From Devosia indica (GTDB taxonomy: Bacteria > Pseudomonadota > Alphaproteobacteria > Rhizobiales > Devosiaceae): a DNA stretch of 64,000 bases. Numbering within the stretch: the first letter of the stretch is position 1; each line of letters opens with the position of its first letter. The stretch is from assembly GCF_003056405.1 (NCBI RefSeq), contig NZ_PYVZ01000018.1, positions 39,181-103,180 of the forward strand, in the 5' to 3' direction. A program made the translations under genes and the position numbers. This document shows positions 51,764 to 60,286 of this stretch, piece by piece. The notes beneath the pieces are model-generated. The model was not told where the DNA came from. It ran no database searches and was given only the letters and a program-made list of their open reading frames with translations.

Positions 51764-51815
51764 TCGGTTGCCCACTGATGGATGGGTGTCGGACCTTGAA
51801 CCGGATGAGGCAATT

Positions 51816-52748
51816 CTATGGCTTTGGCGGATGTGGGGTCTCTCGATATGCGCCCTTGCCCATTGAGCCGCGGAGAAACTCAATCATCGCCCGCACCTTT
51901 GCGGGTAGAAAACTGCGGCTAGGATAAATCAGCCAGGCGGCGGTATCGAAGGTTGTCGCGGTAACATTCCAGCCGGTGATGCAGGTCCTCAGTGTCCCCC
52001 GATCGACATCGTCCGAGATCAGCCAGTCGGGGAGCAGCGCCGGTCCAAGACCGGCCAGTGCGGCATCTCTTATGGCGCCTGCTGGAGACAAAATCAGGTC
52101 GCCTTCGACATTCTGCTCAGTGACGGTCCCATCGGCGTCGCGGAAGGTCCATCTGGACCTGTAGTCCCGGTAAGGAAAGAGGATGGCCCTGTGATGCGCC
52201 AGGTCTTCGGGTCTTTCCAAAGGGGCCGCTTGGCGCAGATAGCTCGGCGCCGCGACCACGCTGTATCGGGTGTCCATGAGCTTGCTTACGACATAATCGC
52301 CATCGATCGACGGTGCCAGACGAATGGCAAGGTCGACGCGTTCCGACACCAAGTCGATGGTATCATCGGAAAAAATCCCCTCGACTGACACAGCCGGATA
52401 CGCTTCCCTGAATGCTGACAGGCGGGGCACGATGAATCTTTGGCCAAAGGTCGCAGACGCCGAGATACGCAGGGTGCCTCGTGGTTCGACCTGCATCGCC
52501 CTGCATTCGTCGACGGCCCGTTCCAGTTCCTCGCTCAGCGGACCGATACGGGAAAGGTAGAGGGCCCCGGCCTCGGTTACCTCCATCCGCCGTGTCGTTC
52601 GCGCAAAGAGACGGAAGCCAAGCTCCTCCTCGATTGCCGCGATGATCCGCCCGATGGAAGAAGGATCCACGTCGCGTTGGCGGGCCACTGCCGCGAAGCT
52701 GCCATGACGCGCAACGTCCTGAATCAGTGTCAAATCTGCAAAATTCAT
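51816..52748 (-). CDS. LysR-family transcriptional regulator
   Basis: This 310-residue LysR protein has the HTH SFAAVARQRDVDPSSIGRII, then AAIEEELGFRLFARTTRRME. The substrate-binding part follows the DHCP/AaeR-like subgroup (ERVDLAIRLAPSIDGDYVVS). ATG 52748 gives the usual LysR N-terminus (MNFADLTLIQDVARHGSF); the frame is open upstream into the divergent gene. It is divergent from an AhpD-like gene and SDR and probably regulates them. Confidence 0.9.
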   Translation of the reverse strand: MNFADLTLIQDVARHGSFAAVARQRDVDPSSIGRIIAAIEEELGFRLFARTTRRMEVTEAGALYLSRIGPLSEELERAVDECRAMQVEPRGTLRISASATFGQRFIVPRLSAFREAYPAVSVEGIFSDDTIDLVSERVDLAIRLAPSIDGDYVVSKLMDTRYSVVAAPSYLRQAAPLERPEDLAHHRAILFPYRDYRSRWTFRDADGTVTEQNVEGDLILSPAGAIRDAALAGLGPALLPDWLISDDVDRGTLRTCITGWNVTATTFDTAAWLIYPSRSFLPAKVRAMIEFLRGSMGKGAYRETPHPPKP

Positions 52749-52848
52749 TCCTGCAGAATATGCAGCAATATACGGATAGTCACGTCGTTTATCCGCCCTA
52801 GAGGCTGCAATAACCTGTTCTCGGTCAACGCGGCAACAGGAGACACCG

Positions 52849-53421
52849 ATGCCAGACTTTACACTGCACACCCCTGAAACTGCTCCCGAAGGGTCCAGAG
52901 CCACGCTCGAAACAGTTAGGGCAGCATGGGGCTTCACGCCCAAAATGCACGCTACCCTGGCGGAGAGTCCAAGCGCTCTGGTGGGCTATGAGACCCTTTG
53001 GGAGCAGCTTGCAAATTCGACGCTGAATGCTGTGGAACAACAGGTGGCCTATCAGGCCGTCAACGTTTTCCATCGCTGCGGCTACTGCACGATGGGCCAT
53101 ACCTTCCTGTCGCGGCAGGCCGGCATGGACGAGGCAACCATCACCCGACTGCGCGCTGGTGAGCCGCCGGAGGACCGCAGGCTGGCTGCACTCTGGACAT
53201 TCACGCGCACTGTCGCAGCGGCGCGGGGAGAGGCGCGTGAGACCGTCCCGGTTTTTCTGGCGGCAGGCTTCACCAAGGCCAATGTTCTCGACGTGGTTGC
53301 CATCATCGCCACCAAGGTGATCGCCAATTACAGCGCAGCTCTTGCTGGTGTACCCAACGAAGACTTCATGTCGGATCCTGCCCTGGCGTGGACCGCACCA
53401 GTGGCAATCGCTGCCGAGTGA
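52849..53421 (+). CDS. AhpD/carboxymuconolactone-decarboxylase-family protein
   Basis: This 190-residue helical protein has the peroxidase-type motif HRCGYCTMGHT, where the CxxC plus His form the AhpD-like redox centre. The N-terminal part (TLETVRAAWGFTPKMHATLA) is typical of the CMD family members that respond to peroxide or electrophiles. ATG 52849 has GGAG upstream. It is followed after 48 bp by an SDR gene, and the two probably form an operon under the divergent LysR regulator. Confidence 0.87.
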   Translation: MPDFTLHTPETAPEGSRATLETVRAAWGFTPKMHATLAESPSALVGYETLWEQLANSTLNAVEQQVAYQAVNVFHRCGYCTMGHTFLSRQAGMDEATITRLRAGEPPEDRRLAALWTFTRTVAAARGEARETVPVFLAAGFTKANVLDVVAIIATKVIANYSAALAGVPNEDFMSDPALAWTAPVAIAAE

Positions 53422-53469
53422 CAGCCGGACCGGGGTGGCGACATCCCGGTCCTCAAGGGGAGAAACAGA

Positions 53470-54246
53470 ATGGATTTCAAGGACAAGGTGGTCGTGATAA
53501 CCGGAGCCAGTCGCGGTATTGGCGAAGCTGCTGCGATGCACTTTGCGTCACTGGGGGCACATGTCGTTCTGGCTGCCAGAAGCGCAGGCCGTATCGGAGA
53601 GATTGCGATGGCGCTCAGGGCGCAGGGCGCCTCCGCGCACGCTGTCTCCTGTGACGTGTCTGACCCTGGGCAGGTGATGGGTCTGATCTCGGAGACCAAG
53701 GGCATATCCGGCAGGCTCGACCTGCTGGTCAACAATGCAGGGCTGATTGATCCAATAGCGCTGTTGGCCGACAGCGAACCGCAAGAGTGGTCCAGGATCG
53801 TCGATGTGAATCTCAAGGGCGTCTATTACGGGCTGCGCTATGCAATCCCGTTGATGGTAGATCAAGGCGGTGGCACGATCATCAATATCTCTTCGGGGGC
53901 GGCGACCTCGGCTCTTGCGGGATGGAGCCACTACTGCGCGACCAAGGCGGCAGTCTTGTCTTTGACCGGTGTGGCGGACAAGGAATATCGCGACAAGGGC
54001 CTGCGCGTCATTGGCCTCAGTCCCGGAACGGTGGCGACGAAGATGCAGGAGCAGATCCGTGCCTCAGGCATCAATCCGGTCAGTCAGCTCGACTGGTCCG
54101 CACACATTCCCGCCGCATGGGTCGCGAAAGCGATCGCCTGGCTGACAACGGCGGAAGCGGACCCGTATCTCGGTTTGGACTTCTCGTTGAAAACGAATGT
54201 GGGGCGCCGGGCGGTCGGTTTGCCGCTAATCCAGACCGGATTGTAG
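53470..54246 (+). CDS. Short-chain dehydrogenase/reductase
   Basis: This is a 258-residue classical SDR. It has ITGASRGIGEAAAMHFA (cofactor binding), LLVNNAGLIDPI, catalytic Ser in INISSGAATSALAGW and YCATKAAVLSLTG with catalytic Tyr and Lys. AR rather than an acidic residue after the second strand (VVLAARSAGRI) favours NADP. Substrate is unknown. GGGGAG lies about 9 nt before ATG 53470. An intergenic repeat follows. Confidence 0.88.
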   Translation: MDFKDKVVVITGASRGIGEAAAMHFASLGAHVVLAARSAGRIGEIAMALRAQGASAHAVSCDVSDPGQVMGLISETKGISGRLDLLVNNAGLIDPIALLADSEPQEWSRIVDVNLKGVYYGLRYAIPLMVDQGGGTIINISSGAATSALAGWSHYCATKAAVLSLTGVADKEYRDKGLRVIGLSPGTVATKMQEQIRASGINPVSQLDWSAHIPAAWVAKAIAWLTTAEADPYLGLDFSLKTNVGRRAVGLPLIQTGL

Positions 54247-54314
54247 GGAGCTGCACATATTGAGGGAGGCGGTTGCTGGAGCAAAAGCTAAGGTGGAGGA
54301 GGTCAGGCGGACAG

Positions 54315-54624
54315 TTATCCACGGTCCCAAAACCTCCGCTATCCTCCACCCATCTCTCCCGCGATGGGCGGACTGCAGCGAACAGTTGCGGGAGGAGCCG
54401 GTGAGACTGGATTCGCTCCAGGGCTCGTCTGCTCGTTGGGCCACCTTGCGACGAGCGATCAATAGGGGCCACGACAGCAGGAGAAACCCGCTTCGATCTG
54501 TCCCGACAGGGCAAATCTCTCCGGCGGAGAGATTTGAAGTGAGAAGGCCATGAGAGCTACGCTCGAATGGCGAGAGGCGGCGACGTCTCTATTACTTAGT
54601 TTTACTGAGACGCACGCGCCTCGG
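54315..54624 (-). repeat. Long intergenic repeat, copy A (inverted relative to copy B)
   Basis: Read on the - strand, this stretch matches 61705-61936 over most of its length. Shared landmarks include GTGCGTCTCAGTAAAACTAA, GTGGCCCCTATTGATCGCTC and CTGTTCGCTGCAGTCCGCCC. Copy A carries about 70 bp more in the middle, including the hairpin AAATCTCTCCG-G-CGGAGAGATTT. No convincing gene is seen. It fills most of the gap between the SDR and the ArsR gene. Confidence 0.9.
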
Positions 54625-54714
54625 AACACGTCCAATGCCACAACCGCAGGGCAGCAAAGCCGGGGCGGCGCGCGTTCACGCCCGCAAGAATGCGCTGGAC
54701 CTCACATTGGAATT

Positions 54715-54738
54715 AGATATAAAGATATCTTTATATCT
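54715..54738 (+). promoter_or_regulatory. Perfect 24-bp palindromic operator upstream of the ArsR-methyltransferase gene
   Basis: AGATATAAAGAT is followed directly by its exact reverse complement, ATCTTTATATCT, 9 bp before the start codon. TTGGAA (54707-54712) and TTTATA (54730-54735), 17 bp apart, make a promoter overlapping the palindrome. Binding by the encoded ArsR-type protein would give autorepression of the regulator-metF unit (inference). Confidence 0.8.
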
Positions 54739-54747
54739 GAGGGTGCG

Positions 54748-55707
54748 ATGAGCGGATTGAACAAACTGGTCGGGGTCTTGAAGGCGGCGGGGGAAAGTAC
54801 CCGGCTGCGCCTGCTTGCGCTTCTGGCCGATGGCGACCATTCGGTCAAGGATCTCACCGAAATCCTCGACCAGAGCCAGCCGCGCGTCTCGCGTCATTTG
54901 AAGCTCCTTGCCGATGCCGGCCTCGTGCAGCGCCACGCCGAAGGGGCCTGGGCTTATTACCGGCTGGCGCCGGAGGGGCAAGGGGCGGATCTGGCGCGCT
55001 GGCTGACCGCGCGGGTCGATCCCGATGCGCCCGAGCGTCAGCGCGACAAGGCCCGCCAGGCCGAGGCGCGCGCCGCCCAGCAGGCCCAGGCCGCCGATTA
55101 TTTCGCCAAGGTCGCCGAAAGCTGGGACCTGCTCAAGACCCTGCATGTGCCCGAGGCCGCGGTGGAAGCGGCGGTACTGGCCGAGCTGGGTGGGCGCAAG
55201 GTCGATCTGCTGGTCGACCTGGGCACCGGCACCGGCCGCATGCTCGAAGTGCTCGCTCCTGCCTATGCGCGTGGCATTGGCGTTGACTCCAGCCGCGAGA
55301 TGCTGGCCGTGGCGCGCTCGCGCCTGGCGGCTGCCGGCATCAGCCATGCACAGGTCCGCCTGGGCGATATTGGCGGGCTGGATCCGGCCATCGGCCTGGC
55401 CGATGTCATCGTCATCCACCAGGTGCTGCACTATTTCGACGATCCGGGCCGCATGCTGGCCCAGGCGCGCCGCCTGCTCAAGCCGGGCGGGGAAATCCTC
55501 ATCGTGGATTTTGCCCCTCATGAACTCGAATTCCTGCGCACCGAGCACGCCCATCGGCGGCTTGGCCTGTCGCGGGAGCAGATGAACGACTGGGCGGCCC
55601 TGGCCGGGCTCGATGTGCGCGCCGCGCGCGAATTTCCCAGTGACAGCAAGGATCGCGGGCTCACCGTGTGCCTCTGGCACCTCGGCGACCGCAGCAAGAC
55701 GGAATAG
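54748..55707 (+). CDS. ArsR-type regulator fused to a SAM-dependent methyltransferase
   Basis: This is a 319-residue fusion. The ArsR winged helix (residues about 1-85: STRLRLLALLADGDHSVKDL, QSQPRVSRHLKLLADAGLVQ) lacks the metal-binding Cys of ArsR/SmtB sensors. The second half is a class I methyltransferase with VDLLVDLGTGTGRMLEVLAP (SAM motif I) and VIVIHQVLHYFDDPGRML. Such fusions next to metF are thought to sense S-adenosylmethionine or S-adenosylhomocysteine and control methionine-cycle genes. The 3-nt gap to metF and the palindrome upstream support this. Whether it methylates anything is unknown. Confidence 0.9.
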   Translation: MSGLNKLVGVLKAAGESTRLRLLALLADGDHSVKDLTEILDQSQPRVSRHLKLLADAGLVQRHAEGAWAYYRLAPEGQGADLARWLTARVDPDAPERQRDKARQAEARAAQQAQAADYFAKVAESWDLLKTLHVPEAAVEAAVLAELGGRKVDLLVDLGTGTGRMLEVLAPAYARGIGVDSSREMLAVARSRLAAAGISHAQVRLGDIGGLDPAIGLADVIVIHQVLHYFDDPGRMLAQARRLLKPGGEILIVDFAPHELEFLRTEHAHRRLGLSREQMNDWAALAGLDVRAAREFPSDSKDRGLTVCLWHLGDRSKTE

Positions 55708-55710
55708 ACC

Positions 55711-56604
55711 ATGATCGACGATAATCTGCGCGCCAGCCGCAAGACTGCTGACCAGCGCCCCGACCTGCAGCTTTCCTTCGAATTCTTCCCGCCCAAGACC
55801 GACGCCATGGAAGAGCGGTTCTGGGACAGCATTGCCAAGCTCGCCCCGCTCAGCCCCCGCTTCGTCTCGGTGACCTATGGCGCTGGTGGCTCGACCCGCG
55901 AACGCACGCTGCGCATGGTGCGCCGCATCACCACCGATACCGGCGTGCCCGCCGCGGCGCACCTGACCTGCGTCGGTGCCACCCGCGATGAGGTCGATGA
56001 AGTGGTGCGCGGCTATGCCGAGGCCGGCGTCAACAAGATCGTCGCCCTGCGCGGCGATCCGCCAGAAGGCGTCGGCCAGCCTTTCACCCCGCATCCCGAT
56101 GGCTATCAGAACGCGGCCGATCTTGTGGCCGGCATTCGCCGCCTGGGCAATTTCGACATTTCGGTTGCCGCCTATCCCGAAAAGCATCCGCAAAGCGCCG
56201 ATTGGGACGCCGATATCGACAATCTCAAGCGCAAGATCGATGCCGGCGCCGATCGCGCCATCACCCAGATGTTCTTTTCCAATACCGATTTCCTGCGCTA
56301 TCTCGACCGCGCCCGCAAGGCCGGCATCACCGCACCCATCGTGCCGGGCATTCAGCCCATCCACTCCTTCAAGCAGATTGCCGGCTTTGCCGCCCGCTGC
56401 GGCGCCTCCATCCCCGATTGGCTGGCCGAGCGCTTCGAGGGCCTCGATGACGACCCGGAAACCCACGCGCTGGTGGCCGCTGCCGTCGCCGCCGAGCAGG
56501 TCACCGAGCTGCTCGATGAGGGCGTCACCGAGTTCCACTTCTATACCCTCAACCGCTCCAACCTGGTCCTCGCCCTGGCGCGGCTCCTGGGGCGGCGGAC
56601 CTGA
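55711..56604 (+). CDS. metF: Methylenetetrahydrofolate reductase
   Basis: MetF reduces 5,10-methylene-THF to 5-methyl-THF, the methyl donor for methionine synthesis, using FAD. It has 297 residues. It has LSFEFFPPKTDAMEERFW with the catalytic Glu, VSVTYGAGGSTRERTL, NKIVALRGDPPEG and DRAITQMFFSNTDFLRYL. The gene lies 3 nt after the ArsR-methyltransferase gene, with no terminator between, so the pair is one transcript. Confidence 0.97.
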   Translation: MIDDNLRASRKTADQRPDLQLSFEFFPPKTDAMEERFWDSIAKLAPLSPRFVSVTYGAGGSTRERTLRMVRRITTDTGVPAAAHLTCVGATRDEVDEVVRGYAEAGVNKIVALRGDPPEGVGQPFTPHPDGYQNAADLVAGIRRLGNFDISVAAYPEKHPQSADWDADIDNLKRKIDAGADRAITQMFFSNTDFLRYLDRARKAGITAPIVPGIQPIHSFKQIAGFAARCGASIPDWLAERFEGLDDDPETHALVAAAVAAEQVTELLDEGVTEFHFYTLNRSNLVLALARLLGRRT

Positions 56605-56733
56605 GGGGAGCGCCGTTCAGCCTGCGTTCAGGCAACAGGGTTCAGGCTCGTGGCAAATTGGCCTTTCATATTATGGCCATGAAAAGGGGCGATGTCCCCG
56701 CGCTCGGGCGGAGCTTGTTGGAAGACCTTTTCG

Positions 56734-57456
56734 ATGCAGATTGATCGCCGTATCACCAATGGCCTGGCCTGGGCTGGCGCCGTGCTCGTTATTGCCATAC
56801 CGGCCGCAGACGCCGCATTGCGCCAGTTCGGCCCAAACGACCCCCCGCAGATCGCCGTGGTCGAGGAACAGCCCGAGCCCGCGCCTGCCGTGGAGCCGGA
56901 ACCCGTCGAAACACCTGAGCCAAAGCCCGAACCCGATCCGGTATCGACCGCCACTGCCAGCCCGCAAGCTGCCGAAAGCGATGCCGTGGACAGCTTCCTC
57001 CAATCGGGACGCGACCTGCCCAGCTATATCAGCGACGGCAACCGAGGGCAGCGCACCGAAACTGCTGCCGTCACCCCAGCCGAGACATCCGCCGACGAGA
57101 CCGTGGCCGAGCCAGCAGCCACGCCCGAGCCTGAGCCTGTTGCGGCTTTGCCCACCAAGGCCGTGACTTTCCCAACCCCGGTTTCCCAGCGCCCAGCGCC
57201 CGTTCCCCGCAGCGCGGTCATCACTCAGCCACCGCTGGTCATCGATCAGCCAGAAATCGTGGTGACGGCCGAGGACCTTGAAGACTGGGAGAGTGGTCCG
57301 CTCTCGGAGTTTCTCGCCCGCCAGCAGGCTCGACCAGCGCCGGTCCCGTCCGACTACGATCCGGACGGTTTTTTCCTCGACGAGGGCCCGAATTCCAGCG
57401 CCAGGGTCAACCGCTTTCCACGGGCCTATAGCTATGACGACTATGCCTTTGAGTGA
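56734..57456 (+). CDS. Pro/Glu-rich membrane-anchored protein, unknown function
   Basis: I do not recognise the family. The 240-residue product has one N-terminal hydrophobic segment (NGLAWAGAVLVIAIPAADAA) that serves as signal or anchor. A low-complexity Pro/Glu/Ala/Thr-rich region follows to about residue 180 (VEPEPVETPEPKPEPDPVST), then a more ordered acidic tail ending FPRAYSYDDYAFE. Such layouts span or extend into the periplasm. ATG 56734 is chosen because the basic residues and helix follow at once. Confidence 0.65.
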   Translation: MQIDRRITNGLAWAGAVLVIAIPAADAALRQFGPNDPPQIAVVEEQPEPAPAVEPEPVETPEPKPEPDPVSTATASPQAAESDAVDSFLQSGRDLPSYISDGNRGQRTETAAVTPAETSADETVAEPAATPEPEPVAALPTKAVTFPTPVSQRPAPVPRSAVITQPPLVIDQPEIVVTAEDLEDWESGPLSEFLARQQARPAPVPSDYDPDGFFLDEGPNSSARVNRFPRAYSYDDYAFE

Positions 57457-57516
57457 TCCGCAGAGCCGCCATGCCGCGCGGGCCATGGACCAAAACGGCA
57501 AGACGGGGTAATTCTG

Positions 57517-58293
57517 ATGGCCCGGCGGGAAAGGGAAGCCCCGAAAATGCTGTGTTGCGTCCGCAAGGCCGAAGACAATCGTGACGTCTGGCAGAAATTC
57601 GCTGCCTTCCTGGGATCTTTTTCCCAGCGCACCGGCGTGGCCGGTCATGTCGCCAATATTCTGGACCCCGACACCTGGCTCCCAGGGGGACGCGATGCCG
57701 CCTTCACCCTAGCCCTGATCGCCCTTTCCGCCAAGATGGCCGTGGCCGATGGCGCGGTAACAGCTTCCGAAGTCCGTGCCTTCAACGCGACCGTGGAAGT
57801 CACCAAGGGGAATGAGCAGCAGGTGGAAAAGTTGTTCAACCTCGCCAAGCAGGATGTGGCCGGCTACGACGCCTATGCCCGCAGGGTCGCCCGCTTCTTC
57901 TCCGATACGCCGGACACGCTGGAGCACGTGCTCGACAGCCTGTTCTTCATCGCCACCGCTGACGGCCTCGTGCACGAAGCGGAACTGGACTATCTGCGCG
58001 AGGTCAGCGGAATTTTCGGCTTCGACGACGCACGGTTCGAACAGATTGCTGCTCAGCACGTCATGCTTGAGGACGGCGTTGATCCCTATACCGTCCTGGG
58101 CCTCAGCCACGACGCCCCGCCCGAGGAAGTGCGCCGGGTTTATCGCCTGCTGGTTGCCGAGCATCACCCCGACCGGCTTATCGCCAAGGGCGTGCCCGAG
58201 GAGTTGATCGACGTGGCCACCGCGCGCATGTCGGCGATCAATCTGGCCTATCAGGCGATCACGCGGCCCAAGCCGCAACCGCTGCTGGCTTGA
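57517..58293 (+). CDS. TerB-DnaJ (DjlA-like) co-chaperone
   Basis: This 258-residue protein has a TerB-like helical domain (about 60-175: LIALSAKMAVADGAVTASEV, LFFIATADGLVHEAELDYLR) and a C-terminal J domain (DPYTVLGLSHDAPPEEVRRV, then AEHHPDRLIAKG with the HPD motif). This is the DjlA arrangement, but the N-terminal membrane helix of E. coli DjlA is missing, so it is likely cytoplasmic. The J domain should stimulate DnaK. ATG 57517 is the best start seen. The RNase P RNA gene begins 34 bp downstream. Confidence 0.88.
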   Translation: MARREREAPKMLCCVRKAEDNRDVWQKFAAFLGSFSQRTGVAGHVANILDPDTWLPGGRDAAFTLALIALSAKMAVADGAVTASEVRAFNATVEVTKGNEQQVEKLFNLAKQDVAGYDAYARRVARFFSDTPDTLEHVLDSLFFIATADGLVHEAELDYLREVSGIFGFDDARFEQIAAQHVMLEDGVDPYTVLGLSHDAPPEEVRRVYRLLVAEHHPDRLIAKGVPEELIDVATARMSAINLAYQAITRPKPQPLLA

Positions 58294-58327
58294 CGGCGCG
58301 GCGCCACTCCCGCACATAGGCGGCGCC

Positions 58328-58703
58328 AGTTGACCGGGTGACCGCTGGCGGATGGGTAACTGTCCGCTGGAGGAAAGTCCGGGCTCCATCGAAACACGGT
58401 GACGGCGAAAAGCCGCCGGGGGCGACCCCAGGGAAAGTGCCACAGAAAGCAAACCGCCCCGGCATGCCGGGGTAAGGATGAAAGGGTGCGGTAAGAGCGC
58501 ACCGGGTGCCTGGCGACAGGGACCGCACGGTAAACCCCACCGGGAGCAAGACCAAATAGGGATGACGCGGGCTTCGGCCCAGCCTGTTTCGAGGCCATGT
58601 TGTCCGGGTTGGTTGCACGAGCGCGCTAGCAACAGCCGCCTCAGATGAATGGTCACCACGTCGCGGCAACGCGGCCCTACAGAACCCGGCTTACAGGTCA
58701 ACT
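58328..58703 (+). ncRNA. rnpB: RNase P RNA (bacterial type A)
   Basis: RNase P RNA is the catalytic subunit that matures tRNA 5' ends. Conserved elements are in order: GAGGAAAGTCCGGGCTCC near 58370, the AGGGAAAGTGCCACAGAAA core near 58431, GGTAAACCCCACCGGGAGCA with AAGACCAAATAGG near 58540-58560, and GAACCCGGCTTACAG near 58682. The P1 stem is AGTTGACC (58328-58335) pairing with GGTCAACT (58696-58703), which sets the ends. Length of about 376 nt is normal. Confidence 0.96.
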
Positions 58704-58843
58704 GGCGTTGCCTCCCGGGTGTGACTTTCCGTTTGATGACCGTAGTTTAACGCAGCGGCAAGCAACGGATAGCTCGCGGCAATGTTGCCGCAATGCGGGT
58801 GATGGCAAGTTCCTTCGTGTTCAAGACAACACGGAGCCCCACA

Positions 58844-58993
58844 ATGAAAAAGATCCTCTCTGCCATTCTCGCCCTGACCATCGTCGCCGGTGTTGCAGCC
58901 CCTGCTTTTGCCTGGACCGGCGATACTTGCCCGTTCTCCGACAAATCGATGTGCGACGTGGTGACGCTGACGGACGACACCTCTGACGATTGA
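58844..58993 (+). CDS. 49-residue secreted peptide, unknown function
   Basis: The tiny frame encodes a textbook signal peptide (MKKILSAILALTIVAGVAAP, cleavage after AFA). The mature peptide of about 26 residues has two Cys (TCPFSDKSMC) and an acidic end (LTDDTSDD). A hairpin (GCGGCAA-TG-TTGCCGC, 58775-58790) lies upstream and a terminator downstream, making a self-contained unit. I do not recognise the family. Upstream in-frame ATG codons at 58793 and 58802 would bury the signal peptide. Confidence 0.65.
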   Translation: MKKILSAILALTIVAGVAAPAFAWTGDTCPFSDKSMCDVVTLTDDTSDD

Positions 58994-59031
58994 TTGTGCG
59001 CGCCCGCGCCTGCAATCTCTGAACATGACTT

Positions 59032-59066
59032 ATCCCCGAGGCCTGGCCTCGGGGATTGCCTGTTTT
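59032..59066 (+). terminator. Likely terminator of the secreted-peptide gene
   Basis: ATCCCCGAG (59032-59040) pairs perfectly with CTCGGGGAT (59048-59056), and the loop can pair further. TGCCTGTTTTG follows as a weak T tract. Confidence 0.75.
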
Positions 59067-59080
59067 GAAGGGCCTTGATC

Positions 59081-60241
59081 ATGACGGGCGAGGCCGCTAC
59101 ATCGTGCGGCTTTCCGCTTATGGAGCTTGACGTCAGCGCGATGCCTTTGGCCACCCCCTACTATCTGATCGACGAAACCGCGCTGGCCGGGAACCTCGAG
59201 CGTGTCGATGCGCTGTGCGCTGCATCGGGCGCGAAGTGCCTGCTGGCACTCAAGTGCTTTGCGACCTGGTCAACCTTTCCGCAGATCGCGCCGCATATGG
59301 ATGGCACGACGTCGTCTTCGCTGAATGAGCTGAAGCTGGGCCGCGAAAAATTCGGCGGCGAAACCCATGCCTATTCGGTTGCCTGGTCGGACGGCGAAAT
59401 CGATGAAGCCATCGCCAATGCCGACAAGATCATCTTCAACTCGGCAAACCAGCTCGACCGCTTCGGTGAAAAGGCCGCCCACCTGCCAGTTGGCCTGCGC
59501 GTCAATCCCGGCGTCAGCCATTCCCATTTTGACCTGGCCGATCCGGCCCGCAAGTTCAGCCGGCTCGGCGAGAGCGATCGGGCGAAAGTGGAAGCGGCGA
59601 TGGATCGGGTCTCCGGTTTCATGCTGCACTGCAATTGCGAGAACGACTCGGTCGAGGCCTTTTCTACCCTGCTCGACCAGATCGAGGACAAGATTGGCGA
59701 CCTGCTGTCGCGCCTCGAATGGGTGAGCCTGGGCGGGGGCATCCACTTCACCAAGGACGGCTACGATATTGATGGCCTGGCGGCCCGGCTGAAGGCCTTT
59801 GCCGAAAAATTCGGGGTCCAGGTCTATCTCGAGCCCGGCGATACGGTGGTGACCGACACCACCACGCTGGAAGTCTCCGTGCTCGATATCGTCGAGAACG
59901 AAATGTCCGTGGCCATTGTCGACAGTGCCGTGGAAGCCCATATGCTGGATCTTCTGGTCTATCGTGAAAGCGGCGCCGTTGCGCCCGATGAGGGCCCGCA
60001 TCGCTATCAAATTGCCGGGAAGTCCTGCCTTGCCGGCGATGTTTTCGGCACCTTCGATTTTCCTAATCCACTGGCGGTCGGTGACCGTATTTCCCTTTTG
60101 AATGCAGGGGGATATACCATGGTGAAGAAAAACTGGTTCAATGGCGTGGCAATGCCCGCTATAGCCATCCGCAGAAAAAACGGCGCAGTTGAGGTTGTGC
60201 AAAGCTTCGATTATGCCGACTATGTCGCCAGTCTGTCATAG
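59081..60241 (+). CDS. nspC: Carboxynorspermidine/carboxyspermidine decarboxylase
   Basis: NspC is a PLP fold-III decarboxylase that removes CO2 from carboxyspermidine or carboxynorspermidine, the last step of the alternative polyamine pathway. It has 386 residues. The PLP lysine is Lys58 in LALKCFATWS. Other blocks are GLRVNPGVSHSHFDLADPAR, HCNCENDSVEAF, SLGGGIHFTKDGYD, YLEPGDTVVT and the second-subunit active-site Cys in SCLAGDVFGTFDF. ATG 59081 follows GAAGGG; ATG 59075 would add two residues. The partner dehydrogenase lies 45 bp downstream. Confidence 0.93.
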   Translation: MTGEAATSCGFPLMELDVSAMPLATPYYLIDETALAGNLERVDALCAASGAKCLLALKCFATWSTFPQIAPHMDGTTSSSLNELKLGREKFGGETHAYSVAWSDGEIDEAIANADKIIFNSANQLDRFGEKAAHLPVGLRVNPGVSHSHFDLADPARKFSRLGESDRAKVEAAMDRVSGFMLHCNCENDSVEAFSTLLDQIEDKIGDLLSRLEWVSLGGGIHFTKDGYDIDGLAARLKAFAEKFGVQVYLEPGDTVVTDTTTLEVSVLDIVENEMSVAIVDSAVEAHMLDLLVYRESGAVAPDEGPHRYQIAGKSCLAGDVFGTFDFPNPLAVGDRISLLNAGGYTMVKKNWFNGVAMPAIAIRRKNGAVEVVQSFDYADYVASLS

Positions 60242-60286
60242 TGGCAGGCTGATCCCGTCACCCAAGAAAAAGGTGTTTCGTGCCAA

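Noticed and set aside
54676..56538. Long open frame on the - strand opposite the ArsR-methyltransferase and metF genes.
   Set aside because: It spans two well-supported genes and their operator, and shows only His/Gly/Ala-rich low-information sequence.
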